Source: Xanthomonas sp. DAR 34887 (lineage in GTDB: Bacteria > Pseudomonadota > Gammaproteobacteria > Xanthomonadales > Xanthomonadaceae). Taken from it: a stretch of DNA of 64,000 nucleotides. Position 1 is the stretch's first letter. Each line of letters starts with the position of its first letter. Below the pieces are notes generated by a model. The model was not told where the DNA came from and ran no database searches. It saw only the letters and a program-made list of their open reading frames with translations. Location of the stretch: NCBI RefSeq assembly GCF_041245805.1, contig NZ_CP162490.1:907001-971000 (forward strand), in the 5' to 3' direction. Shown one piece after another: positions 56,143 through 64,000 of this stretch. The translations under genes and the position numbers were made by a program.

Positions 56143-58221
56143 TTACTGCATCAGCTCCACGCCGAACGGCTCCAGTTCGATCCTGCCGGCATAGGTCTTG
56201 TGCGTGAGCACGCCGGTCTTGCTGCCGGGGAAGGTGACGCTCGCCGGAGCGTCGGTAGTGTTGACGTACATGGTGCGCCCGTCGACCACCCGCGCCACCA
56301 CGCCCGCGGGCGTCTGCGGGCCGCGGGCGATGTGCAGCGACGCATACAGCGAGCGGATCAGCGGTGCGATGAACGGCGCTTGCGCCGCGGTGGCGAGGTA
56401 GATGGCCTGTCCCTTGCCGTAGCGGTTGATCGCGATCGCCGGGCTCTTTTGCGGCGTGTTGTCGAACATGGCCAGCGGCCTGGCGGTGCCCAGTTCCAGC
56501 ACTTCGTAATACGGGTCGGTGCCGGTCAGCGCGGCGCCGTCGAAACTGATCTCCAGCGGTTTCTGCGAGCGGTAGAAGGCGTTGGTGCGCAGTCCGAACA
56601 CATCGGTCAGCCGGCCCGGCAGCGGGGTTTCGAACCACTTGCCGGTTTCGTCCACCTTCGCCGAATAGCCGGTCATGATCACGGTGCCGCCCTTGGCCAC
56701 ATAGTTGCGCACCGCGTCGGCGGTGTCCTGATCCATGATGTAGGCGCTGGACAGCACCACCAGCTTGTACTTGTCGATCGCGTCGTGGCCGATGTCGATC
56801 ACCGCGGTGTCGATGTTGTCCTCGAACAGCGGCGCGAATGCGGCCTTGACCTGGTCGCCGTAGTTGCCCTTGAAATACTCCTGCATGGTGTTGGGCCCGG
56901 GCGGCGGCGTGGTCAACCAATTGGTGTCGAAGGAATAGTGCAGGGCGATCTCGGGCTGGCCATAGCGCGGGAAGCCCATGCCGCGCAGGGTCTTCATCTC
57001 GCCGGCGATGCGCTTGAATTCGTCGACCTTCCAGGACGGCCGGCTGTCGTGATCGAGCAGGCCGAACAGCGCCTGTTCCTCGCCGCCGATGTGCGAGTTG
57101 AAGGTCCAGGCGAGGAAGGTCTGCGAATAGTGCAGCAGGCCGAAATAGGCCCACATCCGCGAACGCCCCGGCGTGCCGTAATAACCGCCGCCGCCGGCGG
57201 TGAATTCGTTGAACCAGGTCGGTGTGCGGTGCCCGGCGCGGGTCATCATCACGTCAAGTGCGGCGGTCACCGGATCACCGGGGTAGAAGCCCTGCGCGCC
57301 GTAGGTGGAGATCTGGTCCCACGCGCGCAGATAGTCGAAGCCTTTGGTCGGCGCGGTCGGCCACAGGTTGGAGGCCACCGGCAGGTTCGGCGCGTAGCGC
57401 TTGCGCGCCGCTTCCAGATCCTTGAGTGCGCCGATGGTGTCGTCGGACCAGAAGCGGCGCAGGTCGAGATAGCGTTCGTTCGGTCCGGGGCCTTTGCCGT
57501 AGGGCAGATCGACCTGGTCCCAATCGTTGATCCGGCGCGACCAGCGCTGCGTGGCCCAGGCCTTGTTGAGTGCGGCGACCGAGCCGTACTTGCGCTGCAG
57601 CCAGGCGATGAAACGTTGCCGGTCGGCTTCCGAATAGGACAATTGGCCGTTGCCGATCTCGTTGTCGTAGCCGAGCGCGATCACCGCCGGGTTTCGGGCG
57701 TAACGCTGCATCATGGTTTCGGCCAGGCGGCGTGCCAGGCGTCGGTAGTCGGGGTCGGCGATGTTGTCCCAGTAGCGCGTGGCGGCGTGCAGGCGCACGC
57801 CGTCCTGGTTGACCAGGTCGACGCCGGGGTAGGCCTTGTGCAGCCAGATCGGCGCCGGTTGCCCGGGGATATCGAGCACGACCTTGATGCCGGCGGCGTG
57901 CATCTGGGCGACGACGTCGTCGAACCACTCGAAGGTGAAGCGGCCTTCCTCCGGCTCGAACGAATCCCACGACAGATCGCCCATGCGCACCATGCTGAAG
58001 CCGGCCGCCTTCATGATCGCGATGTCCTGCCGGATCTGTTCCGGCGAGCGGTCGATCGGCTGGTAGTTGGTGCCGACGAACAGCTGACCCTTGCCCGGCC
58101 AGTCCGGATGCCCGTCGGCGCTTTGCGCATGGGCGCTGCGCGGCGGCACGACGAGCGCGAGGACGGCGCCGAACGTCAGCGTCAGGGCAAGGCCGGCCAG
58201 GCGGACGATCGACTGCGTCAT
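56143..58221 (-). CDS. GH42 beta-galactosidase, secreted
   Basis: 692-residue family 42 beta-galactosidase with a signal peptide (about 1-33, ends AHAQS). GH42 landmarks: YQPIDRSPEQIRQDIAIMKAAGFSMVRMGDLSWDSFEPEEG region (57945-58068), acid/base Glu188 in GYDNEIGNG, nucleophile Glu339 in TWFNEFTAGG, then the trimerisation-type domain (VVLSSAYIMDQ) and a small C-terminal beta domain. Cytoplasmic GH42 enzymes lack signal peptides, so this one probably acts on plant galactans in the periplasm or outside. The start at 58221 is chosen since the signal peptide begins there; the frame is open 480 bp further upstream. Confidence 0.92.
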   Translation of the reverse strand: MTQSIVRLAGLALTLTFGAVLALVVPPRSAHAQSADGHPDWPGKGQLFVGTNYQPIDRSPEQIRQDIAIMKAAGFSMVRMGDLSWDSFEPEEGRFTFEWFDDVVAQMHAAGIKVVLDIPGQPAPIWLHKAYPGVDLVNQDGVRLHAATRYWDNIADPDYRRLARRLAETMMQRYARNPAVIALGYDNEIGNGQLSYSEADRQRFIAWLQRKYGSVAALNKAWATQRWSRRINDWDQVDLPYGKGPGPNERYLDLRRFWSDDTIGALKDLEAARKRYAPNLPVASNLWPTAPTKGFDYLRAWDQISTYGAQGFYPGDPVTAALDVMMTRAGHRTPTWFNEFTAGGGGYYGTPGRSRMWAYFGLLHYSQTFLAWTFNSHIGGEEQALFGLLDHDSRPSWKVDEFKRIAGEMKTLRGMGFPRYGQPEIALHYSFDTNWLTTPPPGPNTMQEYFKGNYGDQVKAAFAPLFEDNIDTAVIDIGHDAIDKYKLVVLSSAYIMDQDTADAVRNYVAKGGTVIMTGYSAKVDETGKWFETPLPGRLTDVFGLRTNAFYRSQKPLEISFDGAALTGTDPYYEVLELGTARPLAMFDNTPQKSPAIAINRYGKGQAIYLATAAQAPFIAPLIRSLYASLHIARGPQTPAGVVARVVDGRTMYVNTTDAPASVTFPGSKTGVLTHKTYAGRIELEPFGVELMQ

Positions 58222-58699
58222 GCGGGTCTGTTCCTGATCAGGATGCGGTGCAATGCGCAGCAACTGGAGCGGCATGCATCTGGCGCGTGCGTTCGGCCGC
58301 GGCCGGGAACGCCATGCAGGTTCATGCAGTGTGGGCGAACGGCGCATGCCGCGCTTGTCGAACAGGGCATTCGTCTCTCCGCCTGCCTGGACATACTCGA
58401 TTACCGCGCTTCCCCAGAAGCAGGACGCTCCCACGCGGCACGCGTCCGGCATGGTTGCAAATATCGCCGTACCCGACAAGCGGCCTGCGACCCGGGAAGA
58501 TCGGCATCCGAAGCACCCTCGCGGCGGGCGCTGGCGCAGCGCTGCGTGCGGGTCGCCGTCGCGCCATCGATGGCGCGACGCGCGCGGCCATGCCGACGCC
58601 GGGCCGCATCGCGGCACTGTGTCGTGTTCTGCCACATGCTGACAATCCGTCGACACTCGCAGCGCCGAGGCTGGGGGCCTCCTTTCGCGTCCCACCTGC
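58222..58699. other. Divergent intergenic region, GH42 and glycosyltransferase
   Basis: 478 bp without a supported gene. It contains the GTGTCG (58619-58624) and CGACAC (58651-58656) half-sites also seen in the response-regulator promoter region, plus very GC-rich sequence. No convincing promoter could be picked. Confidence 0.45.
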
Positions 58700-59731
58700 A
58701 TGGCGTCCGATCTCTACCGCATCGTCAGCTGCGACAACGGCACCGGTCTGAGCCGGGATCTGGGGCTGATGGCCGAGGCGCTGGCGCTGGGCGGCCAGCA
58801 GGTGCAGCAGCTGGGCTTCAGCCGCGGCAAGCTGACCCGGCAGGTGCAGGAGGTCGGCGCGCGGCTCGCAAAGACGTTCGGCCATCGGGTGCACACCCAG
58901 GTGTTTTCCGAGCGCATCTATCCCGCCTGTCTGGCGCTGGCCGAGCGCAACCTGCTGGTGCCCAATCCGGAATGGTTCCTGCCGCAGTGGTTGTCGCTGC
59001 TGCCGCGCTTCGAGGCGGTGCTGTGCAAGACCCGTCATGCGGAGGCGGCGTTCCGGCGGCTCGGTTGCCGCACCCGCTACATCGGCTTCACCAGCCGCGA
59101 CCGCCACGATCCCGCGGTGCCGCGCCGCTATGCCTTCTTCCATCTGGCCGGGCGCAGCACCGCCAAGGGCACGCGGGTGCTGCTGGAAACCTGGCAGCGC
59201 CATCCGCAATGGCCGCAACTGACGGTGGTGCAGAACCCGCGCAGCGCCGGCGAACCGGTCCGCGCCGACAACATCGCGCATCGCATCGCCTACCTGGACG
59301 ATGCCGAGCTGCGCACGCTGCAGAACGCGCATCTGTTCCATCTGTGCCCGTCGGAGGTGGAAGGCTTCGGCCATTCGCTGATGGAAGCGATGAGCGTGGG
59401 CGCGGTGACTCTGACCACCGATGCCGAACCAATGAACGAGCTGGTGACCGCGGCGCGCGGCCTGCTGTTGGCGCCGGCGCGCTCGCGCGTGCAGCGGCTG
59501 GCCAGCTATCACTACGTCGACCATGCCGGCATCGAGGCCGGCGTCGAGCGGGCGCTGGCCCTGTCGGCATTGCAGCGCGCTTCGATCTCGCGCGCGGCGC
59601 GCCGCTATTTCTGCAACAACGACGCGGCCTTCGCCGCTCGCTTCCAGGCCGCTGTGCTCGCCCCGTCGGCACCCGCCATGGCGGCCGGTGCGGCGGAGCG
59701 CATCGCCGCGATCGGCGCGCCGGCGCCATGA
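58700..59731 (+). CDS. Glycosyltransferase, GT4-like
   Basis: 343 residues with a GT-B-like layout: an N-terminal half starting YRIVSCDNGTGLSRDLGLMAEAL and a C-terminal nucleotide-sugar half with YAFFHLAGRSTAKGTRVLLETW, CPSEVEGFGHSLMEAMSVGAV (the E-x7-E motif of GT4 enzymes) and LVTAARGLLL. No signal peptide, so cytoplasmic. Acceptor and donor cannot be told and no other glycan genes adjoin it. Confidence 0.75.
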   Translation: MASDLYRIVSCDNGTGLSRDLGLMAEALALGGQQVQQLGFSRGKLTRQVQEVGARLAKTFGHRVHTQVFSERIYPACLALAERNLLVPNPEWFLPQWLSLLPRFEAVLCKTRHAEAAFRRLGCRTRYIGFTSRDRHDPAVPRRYAFFHLAGRSTAKGTRVLLETWQRHPQWPQLTVVQNPRSAGEPVRADNIAHRIAYLDDAELRTLQNAHLFHLCPSEVEGFGHSLMEAMSVGAVTLTTDAEPMNELVTAARGLLLAPARSRVQRLASYHYVDHAGIEAGVERALALSALQRASISRAARRYFCNNDAAFAARFQAAVLAPSAPAMAAGAAERIAAIGAPAP

Positions 59732-59974
59732 GCTTTCCGATGCTGGCGCGATGTCTGCGGTTGCGCCGCCACCGGCGGCCGAGCGCTGCGCTGCGTGCGG
59801 CGTGCCCGGCAAGCGGGTTTTACCGCGTGTCGCACGGCGACAACGGCGCGCGATATCGACATGAAACGATGCCGTGCGTGGGCGCCTTGGCGAGCACGCC
59901 GCGCAGAGCGGGCGCAGCGCTGTCGGCGCACCGCGTCCGTTGTCCATTTCACCACCCCGCCATCAGGAGGAGGC

Positions 59975-60454
59975 ATGACTAGCATGACGTCGCATCGAGT
60001 CGCCAAAGGGGCGTTGACCCTGGTATTGAGTGCCGCACTGAGCGGCTGCGTCACCGTCTGTGTCGGCGGCCCCGCAGCGCCGCCCCCGCCGCCGGATGGC
60101 GGGCCGCATCACGGCCCCGGTCACGGCGCGGACACAGGGCCGGGCCGCGACCAGCCGCCGCCGCGCGATCCCGCGTTCGAGGCCGCGGTGCAGTTCTGTG
60201 CGCGCGAGCTCGGGCTGCCGCCGCCGCCGCATGGTCGCCCGCCGGGTCCGCCGGGTTCGCCGCCGGCCGCTGCCGGCACGGACGGCGCCCCGGCCGCACA
60301 GCCGCCAGGCTCCAAGCCTGACCCGGCGATGCGCGCCAATTTCGCCAAGCTCGATGCCTGCCTGCGCGGCAAGGGCGTCGAGCCGCCGCCGCGGCGCGGC
60401 CCGCCGCAGGATGGCGCGGCGCCGTCCCCGGCTGCGCCGCCCGCCCAGCGCTGA
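59975..60454 (+). CDS. Proline-rich lipoprotein of unknown function
   Basis: 159 residues. Lipobox LSGC (Cys25) after MTSMTSHRVAKGALTLVLSA. The mature part is rich in Pro, Gly and His (GGPHHGPGHGADTGPGRDQPPPRDP, 60095-60170) with two short helical pieces, AFEAAVQFCARELGLPPPP and MRANFAKLDACLRGKGVEPPP, each holding one Cys. Starts after AGGAGGAGG. The His-rich tract could bind metal; this is a guess. It is followed by an intrinsic terminator. Confidence 0.7.
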   Translation: MTSMTSHRVAKGALTLVLSAALSGCVTVCVGGPAAPPPPPDGGPHHGPGHGADTGPGRDQPPPRDPAFEAAVQFCARELGLPPPPHGRPPGPPGSPPAAAGTDGAPAAQPPGSKPDPAMRANFAKLDACLRGKGVEPPPRRGPPQDGAAPSPAAPPAQR

Positions 60455-60480
60455 GTCCTGCGGCCCGGTGCCGCACGCCT

Positions 60481-60520
60481 GCGCCGTCCCGATCCGGGAT
60501 GGCGCGGGCGTTTTCTTTTT
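60481..60520 (+). terminator. Intrinsic terminator
   Basis: Stem GCGCCGTCCCG / CGGGATGGCGC (60481-60505, one G.T pair) with a 3-base loop, then GGGCG and a T-rich run TTTTCTTTTT (60511-60520). It ends the lipoprotein transcript just before the frmR promoter. Confidence 0.8.
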
Positions 60521-60532
60521 CGGGCAGGGTAA

Positions 60533-60551
60533 TATACTGTCCCCCAGTATA
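60533..60551. promoter_or_regulatory. FrmR/CsoR-type operator overlapping the frm promoter
   Basis: TATACTG-TCCCC-CAGTATA: perfect 7-bp arms around a C tract. This is the TACT-(G/C tract)-AGTA form bound by RcnR/FrmR-type repressors. TATACT also reads as a -10 box. It stands 19 bp before frmR, so FrmR should repress its own operon and release it on formaldehyde. Confidence 0.8.
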
Positions 60552-60569
60552 GTTCCCAGGTCGCACCGC

Positions 60570-60845
60570 ATGCCGCATACGCCCCACGAGAAGAAACGCG
60601 TCCTGGCCCGCATCCGCCGCATGCGCGGACAGGCCGAGGCGCTGGAGCGGGCGTTGGAAGGCGGCGCCGATTGCGCTGCGGTGCTGCAGCAGATCGCCGC
60701 GATCCGCGGCGCTGTCAACGGCCTGATGTCGGAAGTGATGCAGGCGCACATCCGCGAAGAATTCGGCCACGCCGCCGCCTCGGACACGCAGCGCGCCGCG
60801 CGCGTGCGCGAGATGGGCATGCTGGTCCGCTCCTACCTCAAGTGA
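60570..60845 (+). CDS. frmR: Formaldehyde-responsive repressor FrmR (CsoR/RcnR family)
   Basis: 91-residue all-helical repressor: HTPHEKKRVLARIRRMRGQAEALERALEGGADCAAVLQQIAAIRGAVNGLMSEVM (60573-60735). The Cys in GADCAAVL corresponds to the reactive Cys35 of FrmR, and the proline near the N-terminus is the partner in formaldehyde cross-linking. Operator just upstream, frmA 43 bp downstream. Confidence 0.92.
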   Translation: MPHTPHEKKRVLARIRRMRGQAEALERALEGGADCAAVLQQIAAIRGAVNGLMSEVMQAHIREEFGHAAASDTQRAARVREMGMLVRSYLK

Positions 60846-60888
60846 TCCCGAACCCCACGACCCAACCCGTTCTTCCAGGAGAAACCTC

Positions 60889-61998
60889 ATGAAATCCCGT
60901 GCCGCCGTCGCTTTCGAAGCCGGCCAGCCGCTGCAGATCGTGGAGATCGACGTCGAACCGCCGCGCCAGGGCGAGGTGTTGGTCCGCATCACCCACACCG
61001 GCGTCTGCCATACCGATGCGTTCACGCTGTCCGGCGACGATCCGGAAGGCATCTTTCCCGCCGTGCTCGGCCATGAAGGCGGCGGCATCGTCGAGGCGAT
61101 CGGCGAGGGCGTGACCAGCGTCAAGGTCGGCGACCACGTGATCCCGCTGTACACGGCCGAATGCCGCAAGTGCAAGTTCTGCCTGTCCGGCAAGACCAAC
61201 CTGTGCCAGGCCGTGCGCGCCACCCAGGGCAAGGGCCTGATGCCGGACGGCACCACCCGCTTTTCCTACAACGGCCAGCCGATCTTCCATTACATGGGCT
61301 GCAGCACCTTCAGCGAATACACCGTGGTGCCGGAGATCTCGCTGGCGGTGGTGAATCCGGAAGCGCCGCTGGAGAAGGTGTGCCTGCTCGGCTGCGGCGT
61401 CACCACCGGCATCGGCGCGGTGCACAACACCGCCAAGGTCAAGCCGGGCGACTCGGTGGCGGTGTTCGGGCTGGGCGGCATCGGCCTGGCGGTGATCCAG
61501 GGCGCGGTGCAGGCCAAGGCCGGGCGCATTCTGGCCATCGACACCAATCCGGGCAAGTTCGAGCTGGCGCGCAGCATGGGCGCCACCGACTGCATCAATC
61601 CGAAGGACTACAGCAAGCCGATCCAGGAAGTCATCGTCGAGCTGACCGATGGCGGCGTGGATTTCAGCTTCGAGTGCATCGGCAACGTGCACGTGATGCG
61701 TTCGGCGCTGGAGTGCTGCCACAAGGGTTGGGGCGAGAGCGTCATCATCGGCGTGGCCGGCGCCGGCCAGGAGATCAGCACGCGCCCGTTCCAACTGGTC
61801 ACCGGCCGTGTGTGGCGCGGCAGCGCGTTCGGCGGCGTCAAGGGCCGCACCCAATTGCCGGGCATGGTGGAGCAGGCGATGCATGGCGAGATCGATCTGG
61901 ATCCGTTCATCACCCACACCCTGCCGCTGGAAGAGATCAACGAAGCCTTCCATCTGATGCACGAAGGCAAGTCGATCCGCACCGTGATCCATTTCTGA
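60889..61998 (+). CDS. frmA: S-(hydroxymethyl)glutathione dehydrogenase, class III alcohol dehydrogenase
   Basis: 369-residue zinc alcohol dehydrogenase that oxidises S-hydroxymethylglutathione to S-formylglutathione and also reduces S-nitrosoglutathione. Catalytic zinc ligands in GVCHTD and GHEGGG plus Cys in GCGVTTG; structural zinc CRKCKFCLSGKTNLC; NAD site GLGGIGLAVIQGA with an Asp afterwards (AIDTNP) that prefers NAD. Length typical. Confidence 0.96.
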   Translation: MKSRAAVAFEAGQPLQIVEIDVEPPRQGEVLVRITHTGVCHTDAFTLSGDDPEGIFPAVLGHEGGGIVEAIGEGVTSVKVGDHVIPLYTAECRKCKFCLSGKTNLCQAVRATQGKGLMPDGTTRFSYNGQPIFHYMGCSTFSEYTVVPEISLAVVNPEAPLEKVCLLGCGVTTGIGAVHNTAKVKPGDSVAVFGLGGIGLAVIQGAVQAKAGRILAIDTNPGKFELARSMGATDCINPKDYSKPIQEVIVELTDGGVDFSFECIGNVHVMRSALECCHKGWGESVIIGVAGAGQEISTRPFQLVTGRVWRGSAFGGVKGRTQLPGMVEQAMHGEIDLDPFITHTLPLEEINEAFHLMHEGKSIRTVIHF

Positions 61999-62067
61999 CC
62001 CGACGGTCAGTCCGGCGCGCGGCCGATTCCGCGCATGCAGGTACGCAACGAACCCGGGAGGGGCATG

Positions 62068-62640
62068 ATGAGTACCGTAACGATTCATCCGTCGGTGGAC
62101 GGCGGGGTGCGCGCAGGCGCGGACAATTTCCAGGGCGGCACCCTGGAATGCCACTGCGCCAGCGACAAGGTGACCGTGGAAGTGGGAGCGCAGACCGCGC
62201 ACAACCACGCCTGCGGCTGTACCAAGTGCTGGAAGCCGAAGGGCGCGACGTTCTCGGTGGTGGCGGTGGTGGGCCGCGACAAGGTCAAGGTCACCGCGCA
62301 CGAAGAGAAGTTGAAGGTGGTCGACGAGAGCGCGACGATCCGGCGCCATGCCTGCACCGGCTGCGGCGTGCACATGTACGGTCGCATCGAGAACACCGAG
62401 CATGCGTTCTACGGCCTGGACTTCATCCATACCGAGCTGTCGCCGCAGCAGGGTTGGTCGGCGCCGGGCTTCGCCGCGTTCGTGTCCTCGATCATCGAGA
62501 GCGGTACCCGTCCTGAAGCGATGGATGGCGTGCGCAGCCGGCTGCGCGAGCTGAAGCTGGAGCCGTACGACTGCCTGTCGCCGGCGCTGATGGATGCGCT
62601 CTCCGCCCACGTCGCGCGCAAGAACGGCGTGCTGCAGTAA
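62068..62640 (+). CDS. gfa: S-(hydroxymethyl)glutathione synthase Gfa
   Basis: 190-residue CENP-V/GFA-fold zinc protein that speeds the addition of formaldehyde to glutathione. Zinc ligands in LECHCASDKV, HACGCTKCWKPKG and ACTGCGVHMYG. Two adjacent ATGs exist (62065, 62068); the second gives better spacing from GGGAGG. Placement between frmA and fghA supports the role. Confidence 0.92.
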   Translation: MSTVTIHPSVDGGVRAGADNFQGGTLECHCASDKVTVEVGAQTAHNHACGCTKCWKPKGATFSVVAVVGRDKVKVTAHEEKLKVVDESATIRRHACTGCGVHMYGRIENTEHAFYGLDFIHTELSPQQGWSAPGFAAFVSSIIESGTRPEAMDGVRSRLRELKLEPYDCLSPALMDALSAHVARKNGVLQ

Positions 62641-62744
62641 AGCCTGCTGCCCGCCGCGCGCCGCCCTGGTGGCGCGCGGCGGCAGCGTCTCCGGATGCGG
62701 CCGGGGTCTGCCCGGCCGTATCCCCCCAATCCGGGATCCTTTCC

Positions 62745-63575
62745 ATGGAACGCATCGAACACCATGCCTGCTGCGGTGGCTGGCAGGACGTCTATCGCCA
62801 TGAGTCGACCGTGCTCGGCTGCACGATGAACGTGGGCGTATACCTGCCGCCGCAGGCCGAACACGCCGCGCTGCCGGTGCTGTACTGGCTCAGCGGGCTC
62901 ACCTGCACCGAGCAGAATTTCATCACCAAGGCCGGCGCGCAGCGCTACGCCGCCGAACACGGGGTGATCCTGGTCGCGCCGGACACCAGCCCGCGCGGCG
63001 ACGATGTCGCCGATGCCGAGGGCTACGACCTGGGCAAGGGCGCCGGCTTCTACGTCAACGCGACCCGCGAGCCGTGGGCGAAGCATTACCGCATGTACGA
63101 CTACGTGGTGCAGGAACTGCCCGCGCTGATCGAAGCGCAGTTCCCGCACAACGGGCGGCGCGCGATCAGCGGCCACTCGATGGGCGGCCACGGCGCGCTG
63201 GTGATCGCGTTGAAGAATCCGGGCCGCTATCGCAGCGTGTCGGCGTTCTCGCCGATCGTGGCGCCGTCGCAGGTGCCGTGGGGCGAGAAGGCGTTTTCGG
63301 CCTATCTCGGCGACGACCGCGCCAGCTGGAAGGCCTACGACGCTACCGCGCTGGTCGCCACGGCGAGCGAGCGTCTGCCACTGCTGATCGACCAGGGCGG
63401 CGGCGACGAGTTCCTCGACAAGCAGCTGCAGCCGCAGTTGCTGCAGGCCGCGGCCGATGCCGCCGGCTATCCGCTGACGCTGCGCCTGCAGCCCGGCTAC
63501 GACCACAGCTATTACTTCATCGGCAGCTTCATCGGCGAGCACATCGCCCACCACGCGCGCGCGCTGCAGGGCTGA
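62745..63575 (+). CDS. fghA: S-formylglutathione hydrolase
   Basis: 276-residue alpha/beta hydrolase (esterase D type) that releases formate and glutathione. Catalytic Ser145 in SGHSMGGHGAL, Asp in DQGGGDEFLD, His in QPGYDHSYYFI; oxyanion segment WLSGLTCTEQNF. The fourth gene of the formaldehyde operon. Confidence 0.95.
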   Translation: MERIEHHACCGGWQDVYRHESTVLGCTMNVGVYLPPQAEHAALPVLYWLSGLTCTEQNFITKAGAQRYAAEHGVILVAPDTSPRGDDVADAEGYDLGKGAGFYVNATREPWAKHYRMYDYVVQELPALIEAQFPHNGRRAISGHSMGGHGALVIALKNPGRYRSVSAFSPIVAPSQVPWGEKAFSAYLGDDRASWKAYDATALVATASERLPLLIDQGGGDEFLDKQLQPQLLQAAADAAGYPLTLRLQPGYDHSYYFIGSFIGEHIAHHARALQG

Positions 63576-63930
63576 GCGGGCTGCGGTGGCGCATCGGACC
63601 TTCCGTGCGCCGTCGGTTGCATCCGGCAGTGGCCGCGTGCGCTGCGTGGGTGGCGATGGCGGGGTGCCGGGGCATCGCTGTGGGACCGGCTTCAGTCGCG
63701 ACGGGCATTACCGGGAAAGCCCGTGGCGACCGAAGGGCGCCTCTAGTAACTCCATTCCGGGGGCTGCACGCTGCGCGTGGCGATGGCGTGTTCCTTTTTC
63801 TGTCGCGGCTGAAGCCGCTCCTACACATGCGCGCCTTACCCTTGTAGGAGCGGCTTCAGCCGCGACAGGAGGACGAAGTGGCCGTGATGCCAAGGCGTCC
63901 ATGAAAAACGCGGCCGCAACGCCACCGTGT
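63576..63930. other. Repeat-rich region after the frm operon
   Basis: 355 bp with a worn REP-like arm near 63679-63705 and a clear inverted REP pair at 63800-63825 and 63843-63869 (CTGTCGCGGCTGAAGCC / GGCTTCAGCCGCGACAG). Open frames crossing it are translations of the repeats, not genes. The hairpin is a likely transcription end for the converging genes. Confidence 0.65.
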
Positions 63931-64000
63931 CTATCCACAGTGCGCCTTAGCCACCCATCGCATCTCGAACGTATCGATGCCCGAACCTGCGGGCTGGGCG
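63931..64000 (-). CDS. Possible 3' end of a minus-strand gene
   Basis: On the minus strand, one frame from the window edge reads AQPAGSGIDTFEMRWVAKAHCG and stops at 63933-63931. It is too short for identification. Low confidence; another frame is also open for 17 codons. Confidence 0.3.
   Translation of the reverse strand, partial: AQPAGSGIDTFEMRWVAKAHCG

Noticed and set aside
63708..63938. Minus-strand 76-codon frame after the formaldehyde operon
   Set aside because: It is the translation of REP-like repeats (AAEAAPT, GAASAAT patterns) seen wherever these repeats occur.
1..64000. tRNA, rRNA and riboswitch genes
   Set aside because: I scanned for tRNA T-loop and rRNA-like conserved segments and saw none I could support; a covariance-model scan would settle this.

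Overview
The window is GC-rich chromosomal DNA of a Xanthomonas-type gammaproteobacterium (Xanthomonadaceae). The evidence is three large TonB-dependent receptors, a Xanthomonas-style N-acetylglucosamine (nag) cluster, a bacterial expansin, a toxin with the C-terminal tail typical of Xanthomonas type IV secretion effectors, integron cassettes with Xanthomonas-like attC sites, and many GTAGGAGCGGCTTC/GCCGCGAC repeats. The species cannot be fixed from this sequence.

Layout. 1-3.5 kb: pteridine reductase (cut by the left edge), MidA-like methyltransferase, VanZ-like protein, expansin. 3.5-22.8 kb: a carbohydrate-utilisation locus with two divergent TonB-dependent receptors, a GH2 enzyme, a GH89 alpha-N-acetylglucosaminidase, then NagX, GntR regulator, GlcNAc transporter, LacI regulator, SIS-type glucosamine-6-phosphate deaminase, NagA and a fructosamine-kinase-like protein. 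Many of these genes overlap by a few bases. The divergent receptor region carries two matching promoters (TTGACA-N17-TAAGAATCG) and a LacI-type palindrome over one of them. 22.9-28.4 kb: an M23 peptidase followed by a zeta-toxin/immunity island with one intact pair, a decayed second pair and a third fragment, closed by a decayed copy of the M23 gene's 3' end. 28.5-35.3 kb: cca, a perfect 32-bp inverted repeat, slt, and a third TonB-dependent receptor. 35.4-45.3 kb: an endonuclease/phosphatase-family gene next to a 195-bp tandem duplication, two DsbA-like lipoproteins, cytochrome c4, engB, MBL-fold hydrolase, AraC regulator, VOC protein, VIT-family transporter and gshA.

45.6-50.2 kb: a lower-GC integron cassette array (ten attC sites, small mostly unknown genes, all on the + strand) with no integrase gene in the window, so a CALIN-type array. 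An eroded attC-like scar lies farther on at 50.9 kb. 50.3-53.6 kb: an HTH/membrane protein, a DUF1287 lipoprotein, unknown envelope proteins and a broken membrane-protein gene. 53.6-59.7 kb: an OmpR-type two-component system, a secreted GH42 beta-galactosidase and a glycosyltransferase. 60-63.6 kb: a proline-rich lipoprotein with a clear terminator, then the formaldehyde detoxification operon frmR-frmA-gfa-fghA behind a textbook CsoR/FrmR-type operator. The right end is repeats and possibly the tail of a minus-strand gene.

The most notable parts are the decaying toxin-immunity array, the integrase-less cassette array, and the translational coupling of GH89 with NagX, which are homologues of two consecutive human lysosomal heparan-degrading enzymes.
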